Translations under genes and position numbers: made by a program
Shown here: positions 1 through 6,774 of the stretch, piece by piece
Position numbering within the stretch: position 1 is the first letter of the stretch
Layout: every line of letters starts with the position of its first letter
The notes under the pieces: generated by a model
What the model saw: only the letters and a program-made list of their open reading frames with translations
Told to the model about the DNA's origin: nothing
Database searches by the model: none
Assembly (NCBI GenBank): GCA_019634245.1
Contig: JAHQVR010000200.1
Span: 1 to 8,200 of the forward strand
Source of the DNA: Gammaproteobacteria bacterium
Lineage (GTDB): Bacteria > Pseudomonadota > Gammaproteobacteria > Granulosicoccales > Granulosicoccaceae
Length of the DNA: 8,200 bases
Direction of reading: 5' to 3'

Positions 1-1
1 A

Positions 2-241
2 AATAACAGCCCAGACTTTACCGAATTCAATGAACTCACTAGCAGCGGCGACCCTGCGCTGGCTGTTTTGCGTACTCTGATGGATCAACACGATCTTGGA
101 GTGGCCGACCTGCCTGAGATTGGCAGTAAATCACTGGTCTCGAAAATCCTCAATGAACGCGATCGGCAGCTTACCAGACAACACATCGATGAGCTGAGTC
201 GCCGGTTCGGTATCAGCCCGGCACTGTTTTTCGCAGTCTAA
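2..241 (+). CDS. higA: HigA-type antitoxin, HTH transcriptional regulator (3' part, start outside window)
   Basis: The first reading frame is open from the window edge to a TAA stop and gives the last 79 residues of a protein. The segment MDQHDLGVADLPEIGSKSLV, followed by a recognition-type stretch and ending RRFGISPALFFAV, matches the C-terminal helix-turn-helix half of HigA/YgjM-type antitoxins as I remember them. In that family the protein neutralises the HigB mRNA interferase and represses its own operon, and the antitoxin gene follows the toxin gene. Any higB would therefore lie upstream, outside the window. One oddity is NERDRQLTR, where family members usually read like NGKRQLTR, so there appears to be an extra charged residue in the turn. 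A lone HigA-like regulator without a toxin is the alternative. The family call is fairly sure; a working toxin-antitoxin pair is not shown. Confidence 0.8.
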   Translation, partial: NNSPDFTEFNELTSSGDPALAVLRTLMDQHDLGVADLPEIGSKSLVSKILNERDRQLTRQHIDELSRRFGISPALFFAV

Positions 242-295
242 TACCGGAGCTGAACCAACAAGATCTCTCGCTGCTTACCGATTGCGTTTTCATGT

Positions 296-315
296 CCCAT
301 AACGTCCTTTATGGG
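296..315. other. Inverted repeat just upstream of the first recombinase gene
   Basis: CCCATAA at 296-302 and TTATGGG at 309-315 form perfect 7-base arms around a 6-base spacer. A TATAAAT stretch at 317-323, directly after the repeat, resembles a -10 box. The repeat could be an operator for the recombinase or a weak hairpin closing the antitoxin transcript. No T-run follows, so an intrinsic terminator is unlikely. Confidence 0.4.
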
Positions 316-329
316 CTATAAATAATGGT

Positions 330-1316
330 ATGAATCAGCTTGTCAGTAAAAACCAAGAGCAGCATTTACAACTCGGATCAGTTTCGCTACCGATGCCGAT
401 TTTGGTGCAATCTCACGGCCCTCAAGCGTCCAGACGATTTATTGAGTTCTTTACGGCTCACATCCGGAACAGAAACACCCGGGAAGCCTATGGGCGTGCA
501 GTTCGTGATTTTTTCGATTGGTGTGATGGGAGCGGTGTTGGTCCATTGATCGATATCGAGGCGGTGCATATTGCAGCCTATATTGAGCAATTGACCGATC
601 TACATGCACCTCAGACCGTCAAACAGAAATTGGCTGCTATCAAGGCATTGTTCGATTTTCTTGTCACTGGCGGCGTTCTCACCGCTAATCCGGCATCGGC
701 GGTTCGAGGACCGCGATATTCGACAAGGAAAGGCACAACGCCAATATTGATGCCAGATGAAGCAAAGCAGCTCATTCGATCCATACCGACTGACACTATT
801 AGCGGTTTGCGAGACAGGGCGATTATCTCAACGATGATTTACAGCTTTGCTCGCGTTTCGGCCACACTCGGTATGGACGTAAAAGATGTCTATCCTAAAC
901 ACCGCCGTCTATGGATACGCCTGGCAGAGAAAGGCGGCAAGCATCACGAGGTGCCCTGCAACCACAACTTAGAAGAATATCTTCAAGAATATATCGATAA
1001 AGCTGGTCTTACCGAAGGCCCCCTATTCCGCACGCTACGAGGTCGTTCGGACCATCTCAATGACAAACGCCTACTCCGTAGAGAGTGTTTGGCCATGATA
1101 AAACGCAGATGCAAAAGAGCGGGTTTGGAAAATGCTAGCTTACTCAGCAATCATTCTTTTCGGGGCACTGGAATAACAGCGTATTTAAAAAATCCGGACT
1201 CTAAGTTAGAGAATGCGCAATTGATAGCTGGACATTCAGATCCGAAAACTACCCGTCTCTACGACAGACGTGATGAAGACATATCACTAGATGAAGTCGA
1301 AAAAATAGGTATTTGA
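330..1316 (+). CDS. Tyrosine recombinase / site-specific integrase, full length
   Basis: This 328-residue DNA strand-exchange enzyme belongs to the XerC/D-like tyrosine recombinases. An N-terminal SAM-like core-binding domain spans about residues 33-125 (NRNTREAYGRAVRDFF, TVKQKLAAIKALFDFLV). The catalytic domain runs from about 140 to the end. The catalytic set is complete: R175 (SFARVSATL), K201 (EKGGK), H275 and R278 (NHSFRGTG), H302 (AGHSD) and the nucleophile Y311 (TRLYDRR). The end, DRRDEDISLDEVEKIGI, is typical of a widespread proteobacterial integrase group, usually about 320-330 residues, so the gene looks intact. No Shine-Dalgarno sequence precedes the ATG; an ATG at 325 stops after two codons. 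The IntI-specific insert is not evident and no attC site was found, so this is probably not an integron integrase. Its DNA target is unknown. The next gene, the MBL hydrolase, is convergent. Confidence 0.93.
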   Translation: MNQLVSKNQEQHLQLGSVSLPMPILVQSHGPQASRRFIEFFTAHIRNRNTREAYGRAVRDFFDWCDGSGVGPLIDIEAVHIAAYIEQLTDLHAPQTVKQKLAAIKALFDFLVTGGVLTANPASAVRGPRYSTRKGTTPILMPDEAKQLIRSIPTDTISGLRDRAIISTMIYSFARVSATLGMDVKDVYPKHRRLWIRLAEKGGKHHEVPCNHNLEEYLQEYIDKAGLTEGPLFRTLRGRSDHLNDKRLLRRECLAMIKRRCKRAGLENASLLSNHSFRGTGITAYLKNPDSKLENAQLIAGHSDPKTTRLYDRRDEDISLDEVEKIGI

Positions 1317-1744
1317 GCACTATATGTGATAGCTAAGACTTGACCTTGCAGTGCATGTCAGATGAAGTTGCATCGCAAAGACGGCAATGTGCCCATTGCT
1401 GCTGTTGATGGTTTCCCGTTGCATTGATCGTTGACGGTCTGCTCTCTCCGACAAAGCAGTCGGTCGGCGTGAGTTCCCACCGCCAAAGATCCCTGCAATT
1501 CGAATGACTCTAAAGCTTTTCGTCTACTTCCGTACGGCGACATGCTGTTTGGTCGGTGCTAGCTGGGACACACTAGTGTCGGTAAGGTTTGGATGTATCT
1601 GCCGTCCCGATTTGTGTGAGAAAAGGAAAATTCAGGAGAAATTAGAGTTTTCTTATTATTTGATGAAGCGTTTCAGGTTTAACCTGATTCAACTTGACGC
1701 TTTTAATGGCACGCCGATGCGATACTCAGTAAGCTGAATAAGCG
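1317..1744. other. 428-bp stretch without a supportable gene
   Basis: Open frames here are short (77 codons on + at 1504-1737, 61 codons on - at 1358-1543). They have no recognisable motif, no Shine-Dalgarno sequence, and many Cys and Arg residues, as is common in non-coding DNA. Small symmetric elements are present: the 10-base palindrome ACACTAGTGT at 1570-1579, CCGTACGG nearby at about 1535, and the nested inverted repeat at 1666-1702. The stretch separates the convergent recombinase and hydrolase genes. It may be remnant DNA from past insertions or hold recombination sites; nothing proves either. Confidence 0.6.
1666..1702. terminator. Nested inverted repeat between convergent genes, possible terminator
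   Basis: Outer arms AAGCGT (1666-1671) and ACGCTT (1697-1702) enclose an inner repeat TCAGGTT (1673-1679) / AACCTGA (1681-1687). On the + strand the outer arm runs into TTTT at 1701-1704, a short T-run. On the - strand no T-run follows. It lies 42 bases past the hydrolase stop and about 350 past the recombinase stop. A bidirectional transcription stop is plausible from position, but the near-palindromic inner element could equally be a protein-binding site. Confidence 0.35.
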
Positions 1745-2632
1745 CTAGTCAGCCGTAAATGGCTTTGCTGGCACCATAGGTATCTGCATTAAGTCAGCGC
1801 CAACAATGATATTGCCGCGATAGATTTCGGCCATCTCTGAGACCATACGCTCCTTCACACCGACTTTATCTAAATCAGGTTGCAGGTGTGTCAATACGAG
1901 CGTATTGACGCCAGCTTGTTTTGCTGTTTCAGCATTGTCCAAATGCGAGCCTGACATTATTCGGTAGTCATGATTGAGCTCGGTACCCGACAAAAAGTGG
2001 TTCATGTGGATGAGAACATCCGCGCCTTTGGCAAAATCAATAAACGGTTCAAACACACCACCATTATCGCCTGAATAAACGATGATGCCTTCCTCAGTTT
2101 CGATTTTAAAAGAAAGGCAATTCAGTGTTGGTTGAACGTGGCGAGTTGGGCCCAGCGTGATCTTCCATTGCTCACCTTCGATGACGTCACCCACGACTAC
2201 TTCTTGCGGCAGTATGCTTGGTCCTGGTCTTTCACCTTGGCCACCCCTAACTTTATAAACGGCCTGAGATGCAGGACTTGCACACCGCGCGTGAACATCC
2301 ATCGCAAAGCTACCGGCATCGGAGAAAAATCCATCCAGGAATTGTTTGAGCGGGGAAGGCCCATATATTTTTAATGGCTGTAAATCTGGTGCACCGTGAT
2401 CCCATCGCGTTAGTATAAGCCGTGGTACATCAAGCGTATGATCGTAGTGGTAGTGTGATAAAAACAAATGCGTTACATCAGATGCCTTATAACCAGCTTC
2501 GAGTAACCGCTGATGAGAGCCGCCTCCGTGGTCAAAGACAATTAAATCCTTTCCAACTTCCAACACATAACCTGAGGATTGTCGAACTATCGATGGCGCC
2601 GGCGTGCCAGATCCTAAAATAGTAAATGTCAT
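1745..2632 (-). CDS. MBL-fold metallo-hydrolase, RNase Z / arylsulfatase-like group
   Basis: This 295-residue metallo-beta-lactamase superfamily protein is probably a cytoplasmic two-metal hydrolase, as no signal peptide is visible. The metal ligands are in order: H60, H62, D64 and H65 in SHYHYDHT, then H165 (TRHVQP), D189 (YSGDNGG) and H249 (LVLTHLQP). H230 in GSHLDNAETAKQAG sits where RNase Z-like enzymes have their HST-type motif. The start MTFTILGSGTPAPS is typical of the group. It is the last gene of the operon, and its ATG overlaps the permease stop as ATGA, so translation is probably coupled. The usual RNase Z exosite and housekeeping context are absent. A role in opening or hydrolysing the compound imported by the TRAP transporter is inferred from context. 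A tRNA-processing RNase Z is less likely. The substrate is unknown. Confidence 0.88.
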   Translation of the reverse strand: MTFTILGSGTPAPSIVRQSSGYVLEVGKDLIVFDHGGGSHQRLLEAGYKASDVTHLFLSHYHYDHTLDVPRLILTRWDHGAPDLQPLKIYGPSPLKQFLDGFFSDAGSFAMDVHARCASPASQAVYKVRGGQGERPGPSILPQEVVVGDVIEGEQWKITLGPTRHVQPTLNCLSFKIETEEGIIVYSGDNGGVFEPFIDFAKGADVLIHMNHFLSGTELNHDYRIMSGSHLDNAETAKQAGVNTLVLTHLQPDLDKVGVKERMVSEMAEIYRGNIIVGADLMQIPMVPAKPFTAD

Positions 2633-4617
2633 CTCTTTAAAACTCGGTTTTTTTGTTGTGTTGTTGGTAGTTTTTTAGAAACTAAACCATCCCTGTAGGC
2701 AACGATCATAAATATGAAGCCACCTAAAACTTTTACCCATATCAAAGGGTAGATGAGTGCAACAGCAGATATGGCAACAATGCACCGTACTGATGCTGCC
2801 ATGTCTGTCCTGAAAAGTGTGCCGCTGAGCGCAACGTTCAGCGCGACAAACCCAAAGAGTGTTGTGAGAAAACTCAGTAACCGGGTGGCGATAGAACCTT
2901 CAAGCATCAATAGTTCTGGGTTATAGATGAACAGAAAAGGTAATACAAAGCCGGGAATTGCAAGCCGACTGGCCAAGAAAGCTGTTTTCATATAGCTGTC
3001 TTTAGCCAGTTTCGATGCGACCAATGCAGCCAACGCCACAGGTGGTGTTACGGCAGACATGTTTGCAAAAAAGAACACGTACATGTGCGCGGCCAATACA
3101 TCGATTCCATAACCTACTAATGCTGGTGCACCAACGACAGCCACCAGAGAATACGCAGCAGGTGTCGGCATGCCGAGGCCGAAAATCAAACACGATAACG
3201 CAGCCAATACTAAAAGTAGAATCAATTTACCTTCGGCGACACTTAGCATAAGGTTTGAGAGTTTTTGTGCGAAGCCTGTTGTCGTCATCATATCGACAAG
3301 TACACCAATGACAGCAATCACGACCGCCAACTGCGCGCCGTTTCTCACGCCCTCGTGCAATCCACTCAGTATACGTTGTAGCCAATTGCGCAACCCCTGT
3401 AAAGGGCTGTTGAAGTGTCTAATAATTTGTTTAACAAGCTCGCTAACGATGATAAACATCGCTGCAATGACTGCAGCGTGTCCAGGTGGCATTCTGCTCA
3501 CCAGCAAATAAACCAAAAGCACTATTGCAATAACGAGGTGTCCGTATTGTTTCAGTTCGGACCATAGTGAGGTTGCCGGGGATAAATCGGCACTATGTTC
3601 ATCACTGTGCATTTCACTGGTCACTGCATGAAAGTGGACCGCGAACAACAAATTTCCATAGTAAATAAAGGCTGGTAGTAAAGCCGCAAGCATTACATCT
3701 GGATACGGAACGCCGGTAATGCCAACGATCAGGAAAGCGGTTAATCCCATGACGGGTGGCATGAATTGTCCACCAGTAGAGGCTACCGCTTCAACTGCTC
3801 CTGCGTAAGACCCTTTAAAGCCGTGTTTTTTCATTAACGGAATTGTGATAGAGCCCGTGCTGGCTACATTAGCGACGGTGCTGCCCGAAATCATGCCCAT
3901 GATGCCGCTGCCTATAACGGCAACCTGGGCTGGGCCACCTGGCGATCGACCTGCCAGTCGGCTCGCGATGGTTAGAATGAAATCGATGCCACCCGTTGAT
4001 TTCAATAGTCCTGCAAACAACATAAAAACGAATATCAAACTGCCCGACAACCCTGTCATCGAGCCGAGTAATCCTTCGAAGAATGGGATTGAAGTGTACG
4101 AAATCAGGCGTGTGAATTTAATGCCGCTGTGGTACAACAAATCGCTGCTAAACCACGGGCCAAAATAACCGTATAACAAAGCACCAATGGCGATAATTGG
4201 GATAGTAAAACCCCACACTCCTGTGGCAATTGCGATGATAGATATCAACAGCAATACACCGATGATGACATCCAATTCCGATGGCCCAAACATCCGTTCT
4301 GAAATAAGCGCATCAAATGATACAAAAATATAGGCCATACATGATGCGGACAGAGCAAGCAGCAGCAGGTGCAGGCACTTGATCCAGGTCAATCGAGATT
4401 TAGCTGCGTTAAGCAGACTTAATAGAATTGCCGCGCCACACAGATGATAGGTCTTAAACAAGCTACTGGGTATAAAAAGCGTCCAGATTTGGATAGCATG
4501 GCTGACGGCCATTACCACAACGCAGCCAACAGTTAGCCAAGACAGCACTGTAAGATTTCCGCTGTGCGGGTCGCGGAACTCGGGTGGAATGATTGCGGCT
4601 GAACCGGTTTGATTCAT
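2629..4617 (-). CDS. TRAP transporter fused permease (DctQM-type, TAXI system)
   Basis: This is the inner-membrane permease of a TAXI-type tripartite ATP-independent periplasmic transporter. The small DctQ-like part (about the first 150 residues, roughly four membrane helices) is fused to the large DctM-like part. The large domain shows family hallmarks: the segment starting GSGIMGMISGSTVANVAS near residue 236, EAVASTGGQFMPPVMG near 276, GLGMPTPAAYSL near 480 and NMSAVTPPVALAAL near 519. Hydrophobic helices fill most of the rest, with a hydrophilic loop rich in His, Glu and Asp near 335-350. I chose the ATG at 4617 (662 residues); the frame also allows a TTG at 4635 six codons earlier, and neither has a clear Shine-Dalgarno sequence. 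In this family uptake is driven by an ion gradient and needs the binding protein, which is encoded immediately upstream. The TGA stop overlaps the hydrolase start by 4 bases. Confidence 0.93.
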   Translation of the reverse strand: MNQTGSAAIIPPEFRDPHSGNLTVLSWLTVGCVVVMAVSHAIQIWTLFIPSSLFKTYHLCGAAILLSLLNAAKSRLTWIKCLHLLLLALSASCMAYIFVSFDALISERMFGPSELDVIIGVLLLISIIAIATGVWGFTIPIIAIGALLYGYFGPWFSSDLLYHSGIKFTRLISYTSIPFFEGLLGSMTGLSGSLIFVFMLFAGLLKSTGGIDFILTIASRLAGRSPGGPAQVAVIGSGIMGMISGSTVANVASTGSITIPLMKKHGFKGSYAGAVEAVASTGGQFMPPVMGLTAFLIVGITGVPYPDVMLAALLPAFIYYGNLLFAVHFHAVTSEMHSDEHSADLSPATSLWSELKQYGHLVIAIVLLVYLLVSRMPPGHAAVIAAMFIIVSELVKQIIRHFNSPLQGLRNWLQRILSGLHEGVRNGAQLAVVIAVIGVLVDMMTTTGFAQKLSNLMLSVAEGKLILLLVLAALSCLIFGLGMPTPAAYSLVAVVGAPALVGYGIDVLAAHMYVFFFANMSAVTPPVALAALVASKLAKDSYMKTAFLASRLAIPGFVLPFLFIYNPELLMLEGSIATRLLSFLTTLFGFVALNVALSGTLFRTDMAASVRCIVAISAVALIYPLIWVKVLGGFIFMIVAYRDGLVSKKLPTTQQKNRVLKR

Positions 4618-4650
4618 GGTAAGCAAAGGGTTCAATCAATAATTGGCGGT

Positions 4651-4689
4651 CGTTATTGCTATTGCCGAGCTTCCTTCTCGGCAATAACG
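4651..4689 (-). other. Strong intercistronic stem-loop between binding-protein and permease genes
   Basis: ATTGCCGAG (4661-4669) and CTCGGCAAT (4677-4685) are perfect 9-base arms around a 7-base loop. The right arm extends to 4689, and its 13-base complement, CGTTATTGCCGAG, is nearly repeated on the left as CGTTATTG plus CTATTG plus CCGAG. The left arm thus carries a tandem 6-base near-repeat and the outer part can pair in an extended form. In the direction of transcription (-) no T-run follows, so it is not a classic terminator. It more likely protects the 3' end of the binding-protein message or lets only part of transcription through, giving more binding protein than permease. Confidence 0.6.
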
Positions 4690-4733
4690 AACTTCCTACT
4701 GGACATTTTTGTTCTTGGGCATACCATTTTATC

Positions 4734-5726
4734 TTAGCCAGCGATCTTCAACTCTTCGCGCCAAACGCCCTGCTCCTTGAAGTATTGAGCAGCTCCCGCA
4801 TTTACCGGATAAGCAGCCAGTAGATTGTTGACCGCCGATTCAAGTCCAAGCCCCGCTAACGGCTTTCCAAAACTTTTAACCTCTTCAAGATTATCGAGTA
4901 CAGATTTAGTAATGGTGTACCCGTCCTCTGCCGACACCGAACTGGCTGCGCCCAATATTCCGGTGAACACAGGTGAGCGAACAGGGGCTTCGAGCATAGG
5001 CCAATCTTCTGGGGTGAGCTCTCCAATAAGAATGCCGGGGTTTTCAGCGGCACTGGCTTCCAGCACATCTTGTGGATATTCCAAAGCGCGTAACTTAACG
5101 GCCGTACCGGCTTGTGTTACAACGCCGGCTGGACTGCCGTTGGTGAAGATGCCGAATATGCCGTCGATCTGACCAACTTGGAAATTGTTATACACTTCTT
5201 TCCAGCCGCCATACACCCAGTCAACGTCATCAATAACATTGGCGTGCTTGAGCAATATTTTTGATAGAGACGCTGCACCACTGCCTGGTTTTGAAGCGGA
5301 ATATTTTTTACCTTTTAGATCTTCAATGGTTTTGATATCAGAGTCCGCATGTACTAATGGTGGCACAACCCACTTCACGTAGGACAGAAGCTGGTTGGCT
5401 TCAATCGGCCCGCTAAATGGCTTGTCTCCGCGAAATGCTGCAACCCAATCAATCGACGTTGTGTGCGCAATGTCCAGATCCCCCGAACCCATCAACGCAA
5501 AATTCTCAGTTGTGCCAGCTGTGGCTTGAACTGAGTTCTTTAGATCTGAATGCGAATTGGTGACATTCGACATAGCTTCGAGAATGACATAGCCAGATGA
5601 ACCTAAGCTCGAAGAACCCCAACGAAGGCCTTTGCTCTGTGCCAAGACTGGAGCACCAGTGCTCATCGTTATTGCCGCTGCCGTAGCAGTTTTTAAAAAG
5701 TTGCGCCTGTTTAATGGAATGCCCAT
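4734..5726 (-). CDS. TAXI-family TRAP transporter solute-binding protein with Tat signal
   Basis: This 330-residue periplasmic binding protein is the first gene of the transporter operon. It opens with a twin-arginine signal, NRRNFLK (residues 6-12), then a mildly hydrophobic Ala/Thr stretch and a likely signal-peptidase site after VLA (about residue 29). Tat export is therefore predicted. The mature part begins LRWGSSSLGSSGYVILEAMS, the TAXI-type substrate-pocket opening. Later come DLKGKKYSASKPGSGAAS and VGQIDGIFGIFTNGSP, both typical of NMT1/TAXI binding domains. Length is usual for the family. The ATG at 5726 is chosen because GGAGA lies 7 bases upstream; the frame extends to a TTG at 5762, which would place 12 residues before the Tat motif. 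TAXI proteins are often annotated as binding glutamate or other carboxylates, but the ligand here cannot be read from sequence. Confidence 0.92.
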   Translation of the reverse strand: MGIPLNRRNFLKTATAAAITMSTGAPVLAQSKGLRWGSSSLGSSGYVILEAMSNVTNSHSDLKNSVQATAGTTENFALMGSGDLDIAHTTSIDWVAAFRGDKPFSGPIEANQLLSYVKWVVPPLVHADSDIKTIEDLKGKKYSASKPGSGAASLSKILLKHANVIDDVDWVYGGWKEVYNNFQVGQIDGIFGIFTNGSPAGVVTQAGTAVKLRALEYPQDVLEASAAENPGILIGELTPEDWPMLEAPVRSPVFTGILGAASSVSAEDGYTITKSVLDNLEEVKSFGKPLAGLGLESAVNNLLAAYPVNAGAAQYFKEQGVWREELKIAG

Positions 5727-5733
5727 TACTCTG

Positions 5734-5738
5734 TCTCC
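5734..5738 (-). promoter_or_regulatory. Ribosome binding site that fixes the binding-protein start
   Basis: On the - strand GGAGA sits 7 bases before the ATG at 5726. The upstream TTG at 5762 has no comparable site, so the shorter protein beginning MGIPLNRRNFLK is preferred. This also places the Tat motif at the usual distance from the N-terminus. Confidence 0.7.
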
Positions 5739-5810
5739 GGTATTGGCTTGGTGTGCGCTCAAGTGTGTCGGAATTTTTGATCTAGCACAATTCCTGATAT
5801 AGTTATGTTA

Positions 5811-5831
5811 TCCATAAGAAAATCTTATGGA
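5811..5831. promoter_or_regulatory. LysR-type operator in the divergent intergenic region
   Basis: TCCATAAG (5811-5818) and CTTATGGA (5824-5831) are perfect 8-base arms around AAAAT. Inside, TAAG-N5-CTTA fits the T-N11-A consensus of LysR-type regulators. A further GTTA (5807-5810) and TAAC (5833-5836) flank it with a one-base offset, giving a longer imperfect dyad. It lies 35 bases before the LysR start and 85 before the binding-protein start, the usual place for a site through which the regulator controls itself and the divergent operon. A weak -10-like TATATC for the - strand lies at 5796-5801. Binding by the neighbouring LysR protein is inferred. Confidence 0.7.
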
Positions 5832-5865
5832 GTAACCAAGGCTGCGTTATTAAAGAGAGGGGGCT

Positions 5866-6774
5866 ATGAAACTCGTACAGCTACAGTACGTTTCCGTTGT
5901 GGCGGAACAGGGAAGTTTTTCAAGCGCGGCACGACAACTGGGTGTAGCACAGCCTGCTCTGAGCCAGCAGATTAAATTATTGGAAGAAGAGTTAGGCACC
6001 ACTTTATTTTTGCGTTCGCAATCGGGCGCTGAACCAACGGAAAGCGGTTTGATTTTAGTTGATCATGCTGAGCGAATTATTGAGCAAGTCGAGCTGGCGC
6101 GTCATGACACGCTGACAAACGGTAACGTGCCAAGCGGTGATGTCTCTTTAGTGATAGCCAATGCAATCTCCAACACAGTGTTACCAAAACTGGTGGCAGA
6201 GATTGGGGCGAAGTATCCTAAAATTGCGCTTCGAGTTCGTTCAGACACGAGTTCTCAGGTGCAGCTGGCGCTTGAAAATGGCCGTATCGATTTGGGTATT
6301 CTTCCGTCTAGGCCAACTTTGACAAAAGTTGATGCGATACCGCTGGTGACCGAGCAAATGTATTTCATCTGTAAGGCTGGGTTTCAAAAAAGTTCTAAGC
6401 ACGATCTATCTATAACGCTTGAACAATGCTTGTTACATCCTATGGCCTTGGTACGTGTTGGCCAGCCCTTTCGTTTGCAGCTAGAGGAAATTTCGGGCCA
6501 GCATAATTTGACGTTCAATGTTAAATACGAATCGAATTCTCTGCAGATGATTCGAAGCTATGTGGAAAGTGGATTGGCTTGTTCTATTTTGCCATGGTGT
6601 GCCGTTGAAGAAAAAGTGTTGGCTGGTAAGATCGATGCAAAGTTGATAGTTCAACCAGAAATATCTCAAAAATACATAGTCGCTTGGCCAAAAATAAGGC
6701 CGTTGAACTTGCCGAGTAGAACAGTTTTGGATGTATTGTCGAATACTGTTTCTGACGAAATCGGGTCTGAGTAA
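5866..6774 (+). CDS. LysR-family transcriptional regulator, divergent from the TRAP operon
   Basis: This 302-residue cytoplasmic DNA-binding regulator has the usual length for the family. The N-terminal winged helix-turn-helix is clear at residues 1-60: VAEQGSFSSAARQLGVAQP, then ALSQQIKLLEEELGTTLFLR, then TESG. A linker helix (about 60-88) leads to a LysR substrate-binding domain (about 91-295) starting GDVSLVIANAISNTVLPKL, with ENGRIDLGILP near 136-146. A strong purine-rich ribosome site (AAAGAGAGGGGG, 5852-5863) precedes the ATG. The gene is read away from the TAXI-TRAP-hydrolase operon and shares its 139-bp control region, which contains a LysR-type dyad. Family knowledge suggests it responds to the imported solute or a derivative and also controls its own gene. 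The N-terminal style is like Nac/CbbR-type members, but I cannot assign a named orthologue. Confidence 0.93.
   Translation: MKLVQLQYVSVVAEQGSFSSAARQLGVAQPALSQQIKLLEEELGTTLFLRSQSGAEPTESGLILVDHAERIIEQVELARHDTLTNGNVPSGDVSLVIANAISNTVLPKLVAEIGAKYPKIALRVRSDTSSQVQLALENGRIDLGILPSRPTLTKVDAIPLVTEQMYFICKAGFQKSSKHDLSITLEQCLLHPMALVRVGQPFRLQLEEISGQHNLTFNVKYESNSLQMIRSYVESGLACSILPWCAVEEKVLAGKIDAKLIVQPEISQKYIVAWPKIRPLNLPSRTVLDVLSNTVSDEIGSE

Noticed and set aside
330..1316. Integron integrase with gene cassettes
   Set aside because: The protein does not show the IntI-specific insert by eye, and no GTTRRRY/RYYYAAC paired attC sites were found in the flanks.
1480..1515. tRNA-like TTCGAAT near 1500 as a possible tRNA attachment site
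   Set aside because: No acceptor, D-arm or anticodon stem could be assembled around it.
1504..1737. 77-codon + strand frame between the recombinase and hydrolase genes
   Set aside because: Composition is Cys, Arg and Phe rich without family resemblance, there is no ribosome site, and it runs through the nested inverted repeat.
5727..5762. Extended TTG start for the binding protein
   Set aside because: It would put 12 extra polar residues before the Tat motif and has no ribosome site, whereas the ATG at 5726 has GGAGA at good spacing.
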